DNA of 64,000 nucleotides from the NCBI GenBank assembly GCA_000242815.2, contig AHHB01000011.1:1-64000 (forward strand), read 5' to 3'. Both the position numbers and the translations under genes were made by a program. This DNA is from Janthinobacterium lividum PAMC 25724. Lineage in GTDB: Bacteria; Pseudomonadota; Gammaproteobacteria; Burkholderiales; Burkholderiaceae_D. The notes beneath the pieces were generated by a model. That model saw only the letters and a list, made by a program, of their open reading frames with translations. It was not told the DNA's origin and searched no databases. Within the stretch, counting starts at the first letter, position 1; each line of letters begins with the position of its first letter. Positions 28,729 to 39,024 of the stretch are shown one piece after another.

Positions 28729-28830
28729 GGTTCTTTGATGCCGAACCTCTTGCCGGGGTCGGTCCCTGCGGGATCGGGATGTGCCCCACTGGGGCGCATC
28801 CCCCCGCCGGGTCTGACCTCAGCCCTCAAT

Positions 28831-31026
<2,196 letters not shown>

Positions 31027-31035
31027 CTAGGTAGC

Positions 31036-31620
31036 ATGACGCGACTCTTACTCTGCCTACTGATGTTATGCGCCGTCCCCGCCAGCGCGCTGGCACAGAC
31101 GGTACGCCAGGAGAAGCTGAAGGTCGAGGTCAAGCGCATCGAGATCGACGGGCAGCGCATGTATGAAGTCGATGCCAGCGGCAGCGTGCAGGCGCCGCCG
31201 GCCTCCGTCTGGAAGACGCTGACCACCTATGAACGCATGCATGAATTCGTGCCCGACCTCAGCTCTTGCCGCGTGCTGTCGCGCAACGGCAATGAAGTCA
31301 TCATCGAGCAGCAGGGCATGGCGCGCTTCCTATTCATGAACTACGCCATCCACCTGGTGGTGCGGGCCACGGAAACGCCATCCACCAGCATCGACATCGC
31401 CCTCATTTCCGGCGACATGCGCCATTACGAAGCACGCTGGAATATGTATCCCGTCACCGAGACGGGCGGCACGCGCATCGTCTTTTCCAGCCGGCTGATG
31501 CCGGGTTTCTATGTGCCCGACATGCTGGGCACGAGCATGATACGCGGCGATATCGAACGCATGATGGCGGCCGTGCTGGCCCGCATCGACAGCCATCAGG
31601 GCGGAAATCAGGCTAAGTAG
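31036..31620 (+). CDS. Exported SRPBCC (START-like) protein
   Basis: A 194-residue protein with a clear signal peptide (MTRLLLCLLMLCAVPASALA). The rest is one SRPBCC/cyclase-dehydrase-like fold: ASGSVQAPPASVWKTLTTYE at the start, RVLSRNGNEVIIEQQG in the middle and a C-terminal helix. Such domains bind hydrophobic ligands; no ligand is known for this secreted type. An in-frame codon at 31000 was rejected because it would bury the signal peptide. Its stop overlaps by 13 bases the end of the convergent gene. Confidence 0.72.
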   Translation: MTRLLLCLLMLCAVPASALAQTVRQEKLKVEVKRIEIDGQRMYEVDASGSVQAPPASVWKTLTTYERMHEFVPDLSSCRVLSRNGNEVIIEQQGMARFLFMNYAIHLVVRATETPSTSIDIALISGDMRHYEARWNMYPVTETGGTRIVFSSRLMPGFYVPDMLGTSMIRGDIERMMAAVLARIDSHQGGNQAK

Positions 31621-32063
31621 GTATCGCGGTCGCGGATTTCCGCAAAGTTTTCCAGGCTGCCCAGTTTTACCGTGACGGGGTTCAGGCTGGCCTGCGGCTG
31701 CATCGAGCGCCAGGCGAACAGCCATTCCTGCTCGGGCGCTTCGGCGCGCGTCTTGGTAAAGGCGGCGCCCAGGGCCGCCCGCTGGCCATACTCGACGACG
31801 CCGTCAATGCCGGCCCAACTGGGTAAGGTGCGCTGCACGGCGCGGTGCAGACGTTCGCCGAATTCTTCCGTATTGTGGATGATCAAACAGGCATCGGCCG
31901 GGGCGAATAGGTCGAACAGTTGCTTATCCCACACTTGCGAAAAGCTGAGGGTCAAGCAATTGCCCGCTGGCACCAGACGGAACTGGCCCAGGCTCAGCGC
32001 CAGTTCAAGTTCGCTGCGCTGGCCGTAGCGGTGCAGGGTGGGGGGACGTTTGTAATCGTGCAT
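31608..32063 (-). CDS. Conserved hypothetical protein
   Basis: A 151-residue soluble protein beginning MHDYKRPPTLHRYGQRSELE. I do not recognise a domain. It has no signal peptide or membrane segment. Features include LALSLGQFRLVPAGNCLTLS and ADACLIIHNTEEFGERLH, suggesting an alpha/beta fold. The start at 32063 is preferred to 32081, which adds six residues. It is followed closely upstream on the same strand by the DUF2721 gene and may be co-transcribed with it. Confidence 0.65.
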   Translation of the reverse strand: MHDYKRPPTLHRYGQRSELELALSLGQFRLVPAGNCLTLSFSQVWDKQLFDLFAPADACLIIHNTEEFGERLHRAVQRTLPSWAGIDGVVEYGQRAALGAAFTKTRAEAPEQEWLFAWRSMQPQASLNPVTVKLGSLENFAEIRDRDTYLA

Positions 32064-32105
32064 GCTGGACTCGTTCTTCAATGGTAGGGTAAACCGGCGC
32101 GCCGC

Positions 32106-32546
32106 TTAACGTGGCGGGCGGATATGGCGCCGGATGCGCTGGGCCGTCGCGGCCAGGTAAATTTCGCGCAGTAAGTAAATAAAACAGCCGATCAGGCAAA
32201 TCACGGCCAGCACAAAGAACACGGCGATGTATTTGTCCAGGGTCAGGTTCAAAATGTCACCCAAAAACAGCATGGCGATGATGACGCAGACAAAGAAACC
32301 GCAGGCCGTGCTGAGCGAAATCGAGTAATTGATCAAATGGGTACGCCGATACAAGGTATCGAGCTCATCCATATAGAAATCGTTGTAGCCAATGTCGAGC
32401 CGGTCTTCCAGCACGCGCGTGCGGTCGATGATGCGGCCCAGGCGGTTGGTCAGCACCACCAGCATGGTGCCGATACCGGTCAGCAGGAAAACCGGCGCAA
32501 TCGCCAGCTGGATGATATGGCCGATGTCGCCGATCTGTATATTCAT
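32106..32546 (-). CDS. DUF2721 membrane protein
   Basis: A 146-residue integral membrane protein with three hydrophobic segments at about 8-30, 75-98 and 105-130. The sequence QLAIAPVFLLTGIGTMLVVL followed by NRLGRIIDRTR is the DUF2721 signature. Function is unknown. It lies 42 bases upstream of the hypothetical gene. Confidence 0.85.
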   Translation of the reverse strand: MNIQIGDIGHIIQLAIAPVFLLTGIGTMLVVLTNRLGRIIDRTRVLEDRLDIGYNDFYMDELDTLYRRTHLINYSISLSTACGFFVCVIIAMLFLGDILNLTLDKYIAVFFVLAVICLIGCFIYLLREIYLAATAQRIRRHIRPPR

Positions 32547-32658
32547 GGATAAAAAGTCGTGGGTTCACTCCGGCGCCCGACCCTGGCGCCAGCACAGGCC
32601 ATAGTGTAGCAGGTGGCGCACGCCGGCTGGCCGCTTTGCCGACCAGCAAGGTTTGACG

Positions 32659-33624
32659 TCATGCGAAGCCACGCCCGGGCACGAAGCGCTGGGTGGCGCG
32701 CACCAGCGCCGAAGCGATGCCATGCTCGAGCGCGCCATGGCCCGCGTCCGGGATCATTTCCAGCTGCGCGCCGGGCCAGGCTTGCTGCAGGCGGTAAGCC
32801 GACAGGGGCGGGCAGATGGCATCGTAGCGTCCCTGCACGATGACGGCCGGCAAATGCGCGATGCGCGCCATATTGCGTATCAGCTGGTCTTCCTCGAAGA
32901 AACCGAGATTGGCCATGTAATGCGATTCGAGCCGGCCCACGCCAAGGTCCAGCGCATCGTTGGGCGCCTCTTCCGGCTGCGGCATCAGATACACGCGACG
33001 GCCCTCGAAACGGCTCCAGGCGCGCGCGGCCGGCCAGTACACGGCAGGATCGCTGCTGAGAATGCGTTTCACGTAGGCCGCCAGCAGATCGCCCCGTTCT
33101 TCGAGCGGGATGGGGGCGGCAAAGGCGTCGTACAGTTCCGGATAGAACCAGCGCACGCCTTCGATGAACCAGTCGATTTCCGCCTGCGTACAGAGGAAAA
33201 TGCCACGCAGCACGAAACCGAGACAGGCTTCGGGGTGCGCCTGGCCATACGCCAGCGCCAGGGTCGAGCCCCAGGAACCGCCAAACACCAGCCATTGATC
33301 GATGCCGAACTGGGTGCGCAAGCGTTCGATATCCTCGATCAGCAACTGCGTCGTATTGTTGCGCCATTCGCCCAGCGGCGTGGACTTGCCCGCGCCGCGC
33401 TGGTCGAACAGGATCACGCGATAGCGCTGCGGATCGAAAAAGCGGCGGTGCTGCGGCGACAGGCCCGCGCCGGGGCCACCATGCAGAAACAGCACGGGAA
33501 TGCCGTCGGGATTGCCACACTCTTCCCAGTAAATGCTGTGGATGTCATCGACCGCCAGCATGCCGTGCCGGCGTGGCGTCAGGGCGGGAAACAGCGGCGA
33601 CAGGGGCGACAGGGAGTCAGGCAT
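32659..33624 (-). CDS. pip: Proline iminopeptidase
   Basis: A 321-residue alpha/beta hydrolase of family S33. HGGPGAG (oxyanion loop), nucleophile in FGGSWGSTLALAYGQ, Asp in VQGRYDAICPP and His in IPDAGHGALE form the catalytic triad. The family removes N-terminal proline from peptides. The start at 33624 (MPDSLSPLSPLF) is chosen because it gives the usual length; the frame is open upstream without any family match. Confidence 0.92.
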   Translation of the reverse strand: MPDSLSPLSPLFPALTPRRHGMLAVDDIHSIYWEECGNPDGIPVLFLHGGPGAGLSPQHRRFFDPQRYRVILFDQRGAGKSTPLGEWRNNTTQLLIEDIERLRTQFGIDQWLVFGGSWGSTLALAYGQAHPEACLGFVLRGIFLCTQAEIDWFIEGVRWFYPELYDAFAAPIPLEERGDLLAAYVKRILSSDPAVYWPAARAWSRFEGRRVYLMPQPEEAPNDALDLGVGRLESHYMANLGFFEEDQLIRNMARIAHLPAVIVQGRYDAICPPLSAYRLQQAWPGAQLEMIPDAGHGALEHGIASALVRATQRFVPGRGFA

Positions 33625-33701
33625 GGCGGTCCTCGTAGACAGTCTGGAGGCCAGGCAGCGGCTGCCTGGCAAAGACCCAATTATAGTGCGCCGCCGGCGC
33701 C

Positions 33702-34184
33702 TCAGGCCAGCGGCAAGGGCAAGCGGTTTGACGACTTGATTTCGCGCATCGACAGGCTGGACTGGATTTCCGCCACGCCAGGCAGGCGGCGCAGTACGGT
33801 CGATACGAACTCGCCATACGCTTCCAGATCGCGCGCCACCACTTGCAGGAAATAATCGGCTTCGCCTGCCACATTGTGGCACGACAAGATCTCGGGTATC
33901 GTCGCAATCGCTTGCTCGAACTGCGACGGCTGCTCGCCGCCATGGTTGGCAAACACGACGCGTACAAACGCCACCAGGCCGATGCCCAGTTTCTTGCGGT
34001 TGAGCAAAGCCTGGTAGCCGGTAATAAAGCCTTCCTCTTCCAGGCGACGCAAGCGGCGCCAGACGGGAGTTTCACTGAGCTTCAAACGCTCGGCCAGGCG
34101 CGCATTCGACAGCCGTCCTTCATCCTGCAACAGCCTGAGTATCTGCAAATCGGTGGCATCGAGGCTAACTTCTGAAATTTTCAT
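33702..34184 (-). CDS. Lrp/AsnC-family transcriptional regulator
   Basis: A 160-residue protein with an N-terminal winged helix (DATDLQILRLLQDEGRLSNA, RLAERLKLSETPVWRRLRRL) and a C-terminal RAM ligand-binding domain (VRVVFANHGG, YFLQVVARDLEAYGEFV). It lies divergent from a LysE-type exporter gene, with about 150 bases between, so it most likely senses an amino acid and controls that exporter. No operator is obvious. Confidence 0.92.
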   Translation of the reverse strand: MKISEVSLDATDLQILRLLQDEGRLSNARLAERLKLSETPVWRRLRRLEEEGFITGYQALLNRKKLGIGLVAFVRVVFANHGGEQPSQFEQAIATIPEILSCHNVAGEADYFLQVVARDLEAYGEFVSTVLRRLPGVAEIQSSLSMREIKSSNRLPLPLA

Positions 34185-34337
34185 CTATTTTTTGTTTTTA
34201 TAGGAGTGGAATCTACCCAAATACTAGGGCATGGAGGGCAGGAAAAGCAAGCACATTTCATCACAGCAAGAACATAATGGTGCCCGGCGAGCAAGCTGCA
34301 CGGTGCGCGTGCTCCCACTTTCCTTTTCGACTGAGCC

Positions 34338-34958
34338 ATGTCCGATTCTACCTTCCTGATGTACCTGCTGGCACTGGCTGGCGCCTTTTTATTGCCGGGC
34401 CCGGACATGGCACTGGTGCTGGCGACGGGCGCTGCGCGCGGCGTGACGACGGCGCTGGTGACGGCAGTGGGCATCGCCGGCGCCCGCGCGGTGCATGTGG
34501 CGCTGTCAGGCGCCGGCCTGGCGGCGCTGATGGTGACGCATCCGCAAGCCTTGCAATGGGTCAAATGGGCGGGTGCCGCGTATCTGTTATACCTGGCGCT
34601 GCGCCTGCTGCAGTCGGCCCTGTCGAAGAAAACGGCGCAGGAAGATGCCGCTCCCGCCACGGCGCACAGCGCCCGCGCCAGCCTGGTGCGTGGTTTCCTG
34701 ACAAATCTGCTCAATCCAAAGGCACTGCTGTTTTGCAGCATGTTCCTGCCGCAATTCGTCACCGGCAGCGACAGTGTCGGCATGCAGTACCTGCGCCTGG
34801 GTGCCGTCCTGGTGCTGTTGGGCCTGCTGTTCGACGCCGTGTACGCCGTGCTGGCCGCACGCCTGGCACGCCGTCTGCGCGGCAAACCTTCGCCTTACGG
34901 CAAGTTCGTGCTGCCCTCCGTCTTCGTGCTGCTGGCCGGACGGCTGGTGCTGGGCTAA
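34338..34958 (+). CDS. LysE/RhtB-family amino-acid exporter
   Basis: A 206-residue inner-membrane protein with about six hydrophobic segments. The start FLMYLLALAGAFLLPGPDMA carries the family GPD motif, and NLLNPKALLFCSMFLPQF is the second conserved loop. It exports amino acids such as threonine, homoserine or branched-chain types. It is divergently transcribed from the Lrp-type regulator. Confidence 0.9.
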   Translation: MSDSTFLMYLLALAGAFLLPGPDMALVLATGAARGVTTALVTAVGIAGARAVHVALSGAGLAALMVTHPQALQWVKWAGAAYLLYLALRLLQSALSKKTAQEDAAPATAHSARASLVRGFLTNLLNPKALLFCSMFLPQFVTGSDSVGMQYLRLGAVLVLLGLLFDAVYAVLAARLARRLRGKPSPYGKFVLPSVFVLLAGRLVLG

Positions 34959-35090
34959 GCTTCCAGCCGCAGCGATGGCGCCATGGCCCACCTCGCATGC
35001 CAGCGGCACCAGGCATGCGACACACCGAATTGCCCCCGCAAGGCCTCGCCCGGATCCTGCTACCCGGCCCGCCTGTTTTGCTTGCACCAT

Positions 35091-35118
35091 AAAAAAAGAC
35101 AGCCGCAGCTGTCTCTTT
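35091..35118 (-). terminator. Terminator of phaB
   Basis: GACAGC-CGCA-GCTGTC hairpin; on the minus strand seven T follow. It stands about 20 bases beyond the phaB stop codon. Confidence 0.85.
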
Positions 35119-35136
35119 GTTGTACCTGGGTAGCGA

Positions 35137-35877
35137 TTACGACATGTGCTGGCCGCCGTTGATCGAGATATTCGCGCCCGTGACGAACGCTGCCTCGTCG
35201 GAGGCAAGGTAGGCTACCAGGCCGGCCACTTCTTCCGGCTTGCCCAGGCGCGCCATCGGAATTTGCGGGATGATTTTGCTGTCGAGCACTTCCTGTGGAA
35301 TCGCCATGACCATCTTGGTGCCGATGTAGCCTGGCGAAATGGTGTTGACGGTAACGTTCTTGCGCGCCACTTCCAGCGCCAGCGACTTGGTGAAACCGTG
35401 CATGCCCGCTTTCGCAGCCGAATAGTTGGTCTGGCCGAAGGCGCCCTTCTGGCCATTGACGGACGAGATATTGATGATGCGGCCCCAGCCGCGTTCCACC
35501 ATGCCGTCACAGACGGGCTTGGTCATATTGAAGACGGAATCAAGGTTGGTGCCCATCACGGCGTCCCAGTTCGGCTTGTCCATCTTCTTGAACGTCATGT
35601 CGCGCGTGATGCCGGCGTTATTCACCAGCACGTCGACAGGACCGATTTCCGCTTGCACCGCCGCCACGCAGGCAGCGGCCGAATCGTAGTCGGCGACGTC
35701 GCACGGATACGCCTTGAAGTCATAGCCCATGTCCTTGGTCGTCGCCAGCCACTCCGCGACCTTCTGATTGCCTGGAGAATAGGTCGTGACCACGCGATAG
35801 CCGAGCGCCGCCAGCTTGAAACAAACCGCTTCGCCCAAACCGCCCATGCCACCAGTTACCAATGCAACTCTTGCCAT
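35137..35877 (-). CDS. phaB: Acetoacetyl-CoA reductase
   Basis: A 246-residue short-chain dehydrogenase. The cofactor loop is TGGMGGLGEAVCFKLAALGY, the catalytic set is Ser in IINISSVNGQKGAFG and Tyr/Lys in TNYSAAKAGMHGF, and the C-terminus is TGANISINGGQHMS as in PhaB. It reduces acetoacetyl-CoA to (R)-3-hydroxybutyryl-CoA with NADPH, the second step of polyhydroxybutyrate synthesis. The thiolase gene phaA is upstream on the same strand and a phasin gene beyond it; the polymerase phaC is not in this window. Confidence 0.94.
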   Translation of the reverse strand: MARVALVTGGMGGLGEAVCFKLAALGYRVVTTYSPGNQKVAEWLATTKDMGYDFKAYPCDVADYDSAAACVAAVQAEIGPVDVLVNNAGITRDMTFKKMDKPNWDAVMGTNLDSVFNMTKPVCDGMVERGWGRIINISSVNGQKGAFGQTNYSAAKAGMHGFTKSLALEVARKNVTVNTISPGYIGTKMVMAIPQEVLDSKIIPQIPMARLGKPEEVAGLVAYLASDEAAFVTGANISINGGQHMS

Positions 35878-36019
35878 TTTTATCCCCTCAGTATCGTTCT
35901 ATTGCTAAAAAGTTAATAATTTAATTGCAGTTATCCAGCATCGCCGCGTGATAACGGCAAACCGCAGCGAACCCCGGCGTCACGTACCGCACGCAACGAC
36001 CTGGGTTCAGCGTCAGCGA

Positions 36020-37198
36020 TTAATCGCGTTCGATGGCTAAAGCGACGCCCATGCCGCCGCCGATGCACAGCGCAGCCAAGCCTTTCTTGGCGTCGCGGCG
36101 TATCATTTCGTGGATCAGGGTGACCAGGATGCGCGCGCCGGAGGCGCCGATCGGGTGGCCGATGGCAATCGCGCCGCCATTCACGTTGATCTTGCTGGTA
36201 TCCCAGCCCATTTCCTTGTTGACGGCAATCGCTTGCGCGGCAAACGCTTCGTTAATTTCCATCAAGTCCAGTTCTTCATGCGTCCAGCCGGCTTTTTTCA
36301 AGCACAAGCGCGAAGCGGAGACGGGGCCCATGCCCATCAGGGCCGGATCCAGGCCTGACGAAGCGTAAGCCTTGATGCGTGCCAGCGGCTTCAAGCCCAG
36401 TTCTTTCGCTTGCGTAGCGGACATCATGATGACGGCGGCGGCGCCATCGTTCAGGCCGGAAGCATTGCCGGCGGTGACGGTGCCATCCTTGGCGAACGCG
36501 GGACGCAGACCGGTCAGCGATTCCAGAGTCGAGCCGGGCTTGATGTATTCGTCGCTGTCGAAGACCACCGTGCCTTTTTTGTTGGCGATTTCCAACGGCA
36601 GGATTTCATCCTTGAACTTGCCGGCCTTTTGCGCCGCTTCCGCCTTCAGTTGCGACTGCAGCGCGAATGCATCCTGCTCGGCACGCGTGACTTCGTATTT
36701 CTTGGCGACGTTTTCCGCCGTGATGCCCATGTGATACTGGTTGTACACGTCCCACAGACCGTCGACGATCATGGTATCGATCATCTTGAAGTCGCCCATG
36801 CGGAAACCGTCGCGCGAGCCGTTCATGGCGTGCGGCGAAGCACTCATGTTCTCCTGGCCGCCGGCAATGATGATGTTGGCGTCGCCGCACTTGATCGCTT
36901 GCGCCGCCAGGTGCGTGGCCTTCAGGCCGCTGCCGCATACCTTGTTGATGGTGAAGGCCGGGATGGAACTGGGCAAGCCAGCCTTGATGACAGCCTGGCG
37001 CGCGGCGTTCTGCCCAACGCCAGCCGTCAGCACCTGGCCCAGGATCGCTTCGCCGATCAGGTTCGGGTCGATGCCGGTTTGAGCCAGCAAGCCCTTGATT
37101 ACATGCGCGCCCAGTTCGGACGCAGCAATCTTGGCCAGACTACCACCGAATTTGCCGACTGCGGTACGGCCGGCGGCCACGATTACGACATCATCCAT
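36020..37198 (-). CDS. phaA: Acetyl-CoA acetyltransferase (beta-ketothiolase)
   Basis: A 392-residue thiolase. The acyl-binding Cys is in [17 protein letters not shown] (about residue 88), the His in [17 protein letters not shown] and the second Cys in [17 protein letters not shown]. It condenses two acetyl-CoA to acetoacetyl-CoA. It lies about 140 bases before phaB on the same strand and probably shares its transcript. Full family length, no anomaly. Confidence 0.94.
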   Translation of the reverse strand: MDDVVIVAAGRTAVGKFGGSLAKIAASELGAHVIKGLLAQTGIDPNLIGEAILGQVLTAGVGQNAARQAVIKAGLPSSIPAFTINKVCGSGLKATHLAAQAIKCGDANIIIAGGQENMSASPHAMNGSRDGFRMGDFKMIDTMIVDGLWDVYNQYHMGITAENVAKKYEVTRAEQDAFALQSQLKAEAAQKAGKFKDEILPLEIANKKGTVVFDSDEYIKPGSTLESLTGLRPAFAKDGTVTAGNASGLNDGAAAVIMMSATQAKELGLKPLARIKAYASSGLDPALMGMGPVSASRLCLKKAGWTHEELDLMEINEAFAAQAIAVNKEMGWDTSKINVNGGAIAIGHPIGASGARILVTLIHEMIRRDAKKGLAALCIGGGMGVALAIERD

Positions 37199-37376
37199 TT
37201 ATTTCTCCGATAAGCAGGCCACGAAGGCCAAGGTCAAGGTCAAGGTATTAATACAATCCAATGAATCCGTGAAGACATAGCAAGCTGTCATTCATTCTAG
37301 CGTGGCATGCGCCGCAGTTCCAGCGCCGCACCGCAGGCGGCGAGACAGCCGGCCTGGCGCGGCGGATAAGCGCTCA

Positions 37377-37877
37377 CTAGCCGCAAGGCACCTGTGTTTG
37401 ACGAGCGGCACACGTGTTTTTATTTTTATCATACCCTTCATCGGCGCCGCCGAAAGTGCTTTTTAGAAAATTATTAAAGGGAATAATCAGAGGCACGGGC
37501 GTTTGCTTTACCACCTGCAGTAGCTCGCCAATTTTTTGATGCGACGCAGCAAACTCACCCTTTGTCACAGTATCGAATTTCTCTTGGGTTTCTTGGACAA
37601 CATCCTTTGCCTGACGGCCATATGCGCCGATGCGTTCGATGGCCAGTTGCGACTGCGTGCGCGACAGTTGCAGCAGTGCTTGTGGGTCTTTCACGGACAA
37701 CAGCTGATTGCCCGCTACCGTAGCGGCGGCCAGCGCCGCGCGGGCGGCATCGAGCTGCCAATCGAGCACGCTGGCACCGCTGTCGACTGTGGCCTCGGCA
37801 TATGCTTGCACACTGATCAGCTGTGCTTCCAGCACGGCCTTGCCGGCGCGTGCCCATTGTTCGGAAAATGAAAACAT
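37377..37877 (-). CDS. phaP: Phasin-family granule protein
   Basis: A 166-residue helical protein (MFSFSEQWARAGKAVLEAQL, ALLQLSRTQSQLAIERIGAY) of the phasin family that coats polyhydroxyalkanoate granules. The ATG at 37877 is chosen because a GGGGAGGAAGG site sits just before it; an upstream in-frame TTG lies inside that site. The Cys-containing C-terminal tail (NTCAARQTQVPCG) is unusual for phasins. Its position above phaA-phaB fits storage-granule function. Confidence 0.82.
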   Translation of the reverse strand: MFSFSEQWARAGKAVLEAQLISVQAYAEATVDSGASVLDWQLDAARAALAAATVAGNQLLSVKDPQALLQLSRTQSQLAIERIGAYGRQAKDVVQETQEKFDTVTKGEFAASHQKIGELLQVVKQTPVPLIIPFNNFLKSTFGGADEGYDKNKNTCAARQTQVPCG

Positions 37878-37997
37878 GTCCTTCCTCCCCAAGAGTGGAC
37901 GGCGCCATGTTGCGCCGCACAGTACTCGACTGTAAGCGGTGGTTCATTACTGAACCTTGATATTTATCAAGCTTTCCTGTTTCCAACTCAACGTTGA

Positions 37998-38906
37998 TCA
38001 GGACAACAACTTGATACCGTCCAGCGAGGCCGCGCACTGCTCGCGTATCACGCTGACGAAATCGCGCACATACGCCTTGTCTTGCAACGGCTTCGGCACG
38101 GACACATACAGATCGCTCCACAAGCCGTGTTCGCCCACCGGGCGCGCCACCACATAATCGTAATCGACGTAATTTTTGATGGCCCAGTTGGGCAAGGCGG
38201 CAATGCCGCGCCGGCTCGCCACCAATTGCAGCACGGCCACCGTCAATTCGGCCGTGCGGCGCTCGAACTCGATGCCGGCGGGCTTCAGCACTTCACGGAT
38301 CAGGTCGATGCGCTCTTCCGGCACCGGATAGGTGATCAGGGTCTCGCCCGTAAAGTCGGCCGCCACCAGCCGGCGCTGTGCCTGCAGCCGGTGCTTCTGC
38401 GCCATCACCACCAGCATTTCAAAGCGAAACAGGGGAAACACGGTGAAATCGGGGCCGTAAGGCGAACCGATCACGAGATCGGCCTCGCCCGAGCGCAGCA
38501 AGTCCGCCGGTTCGCTGTGAAAGCCTGACACCAGGTCGATTTCCACTTCCGGCCAGCGCTGGCGGAACGCATCCATCACCGGCATGAGCCAGTCAAAGCA
38601 GGTATGGCATTCGAGCGCCACGCGCAACTGCCCCTTGTCGCCCTGCGACAGGCGCGCCACGTCGCGCTCGGCCAGCTCGATCTCGGGCAACAATTTATCG
38701 GCCAGCTCCAGCAGGCGGCTGCCCGTGGCAGTAAAGGCGATCGGCATCGACTTGCGCTCGAACAAGGGCGCCTGGTAACGCTCTTCGAGCAAACGGATCT
38801 GGTGTGATAGCGCCGACTGGGTCAAATTGAGCAGCTGCGCGGCGCGCACCAGGCTGCCGGAGGAACGCAAGGCACTCAGGGTGCGCAGGTGGCGAATTTC
38901 TAGCAT
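37998..38906 (-). CDS. metR: LysR-type regulator of methionine biosynthesis
   Basis: A 302-residue LysR protein: N-terminal winged helix (LRTLSALRSSGSLVRAAQLL, LTQSALSHQIRLLEERYQAP) and C-terminal effector domain (SGFHSEPADLLRSGEADLVI). Divergent transcription from metE and a consensus MetR box between the two genes identify it as MetR, which activates metE with homocysteine as coinducer and represses itself. The sequence matches MetR of other betaproteobacteria. Confidence 0.92.
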   Translation of the reverse strand: MLEIRHLRTLSALRSSGSLVRAAQLLNLTQSALSHQIRLLEERYQAPLFERKSMPIAFTATGSRLLELADKLLPEIELAERDVARLSQGDKGQLRVALECHTCFDWLMPVMDAFRQRWPEVEIDLVSGFHSEPADLLRSGEADLVIGSPYGPDFTVFPLFRFEMLVVMAQKHRLQAQRRLVAADFTGETLITYPVPEERIDLIREVLKPAGIEFERRTAELTVAVLQLVASRRGIAALPNWAIKNYVDYDYVVARPVGEHGLWSDLYVSVPKPLQDKAYVRDFVSVIREQCAASLDGIKLLS

Positions 38907-38927
38907 CGGGAAATAGGGGTATGCACG

Positions 38928-38940
38928 TGAAATATTTTCA
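38928..38940. promoter_or_regulatory. MetR binding site between metR and metE
   Basis: TGAAATATTTTCA fits the MetR consensus TGAA-N5-TTCA exactly and is a palindrome. It lies 22 bases before the metR start and 85 bases before the metE start, in the place expected for a divergent LysR-type control region. Confidence 0.85.
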
Positions 38941-39024
38941 TGTTATTCGGCAAAATGTTTCGTTTTGATTATAGATCAAGTAGCCGCACACTTTAGCGCA
39001 TTCACATTAAATCTCGATGACATC

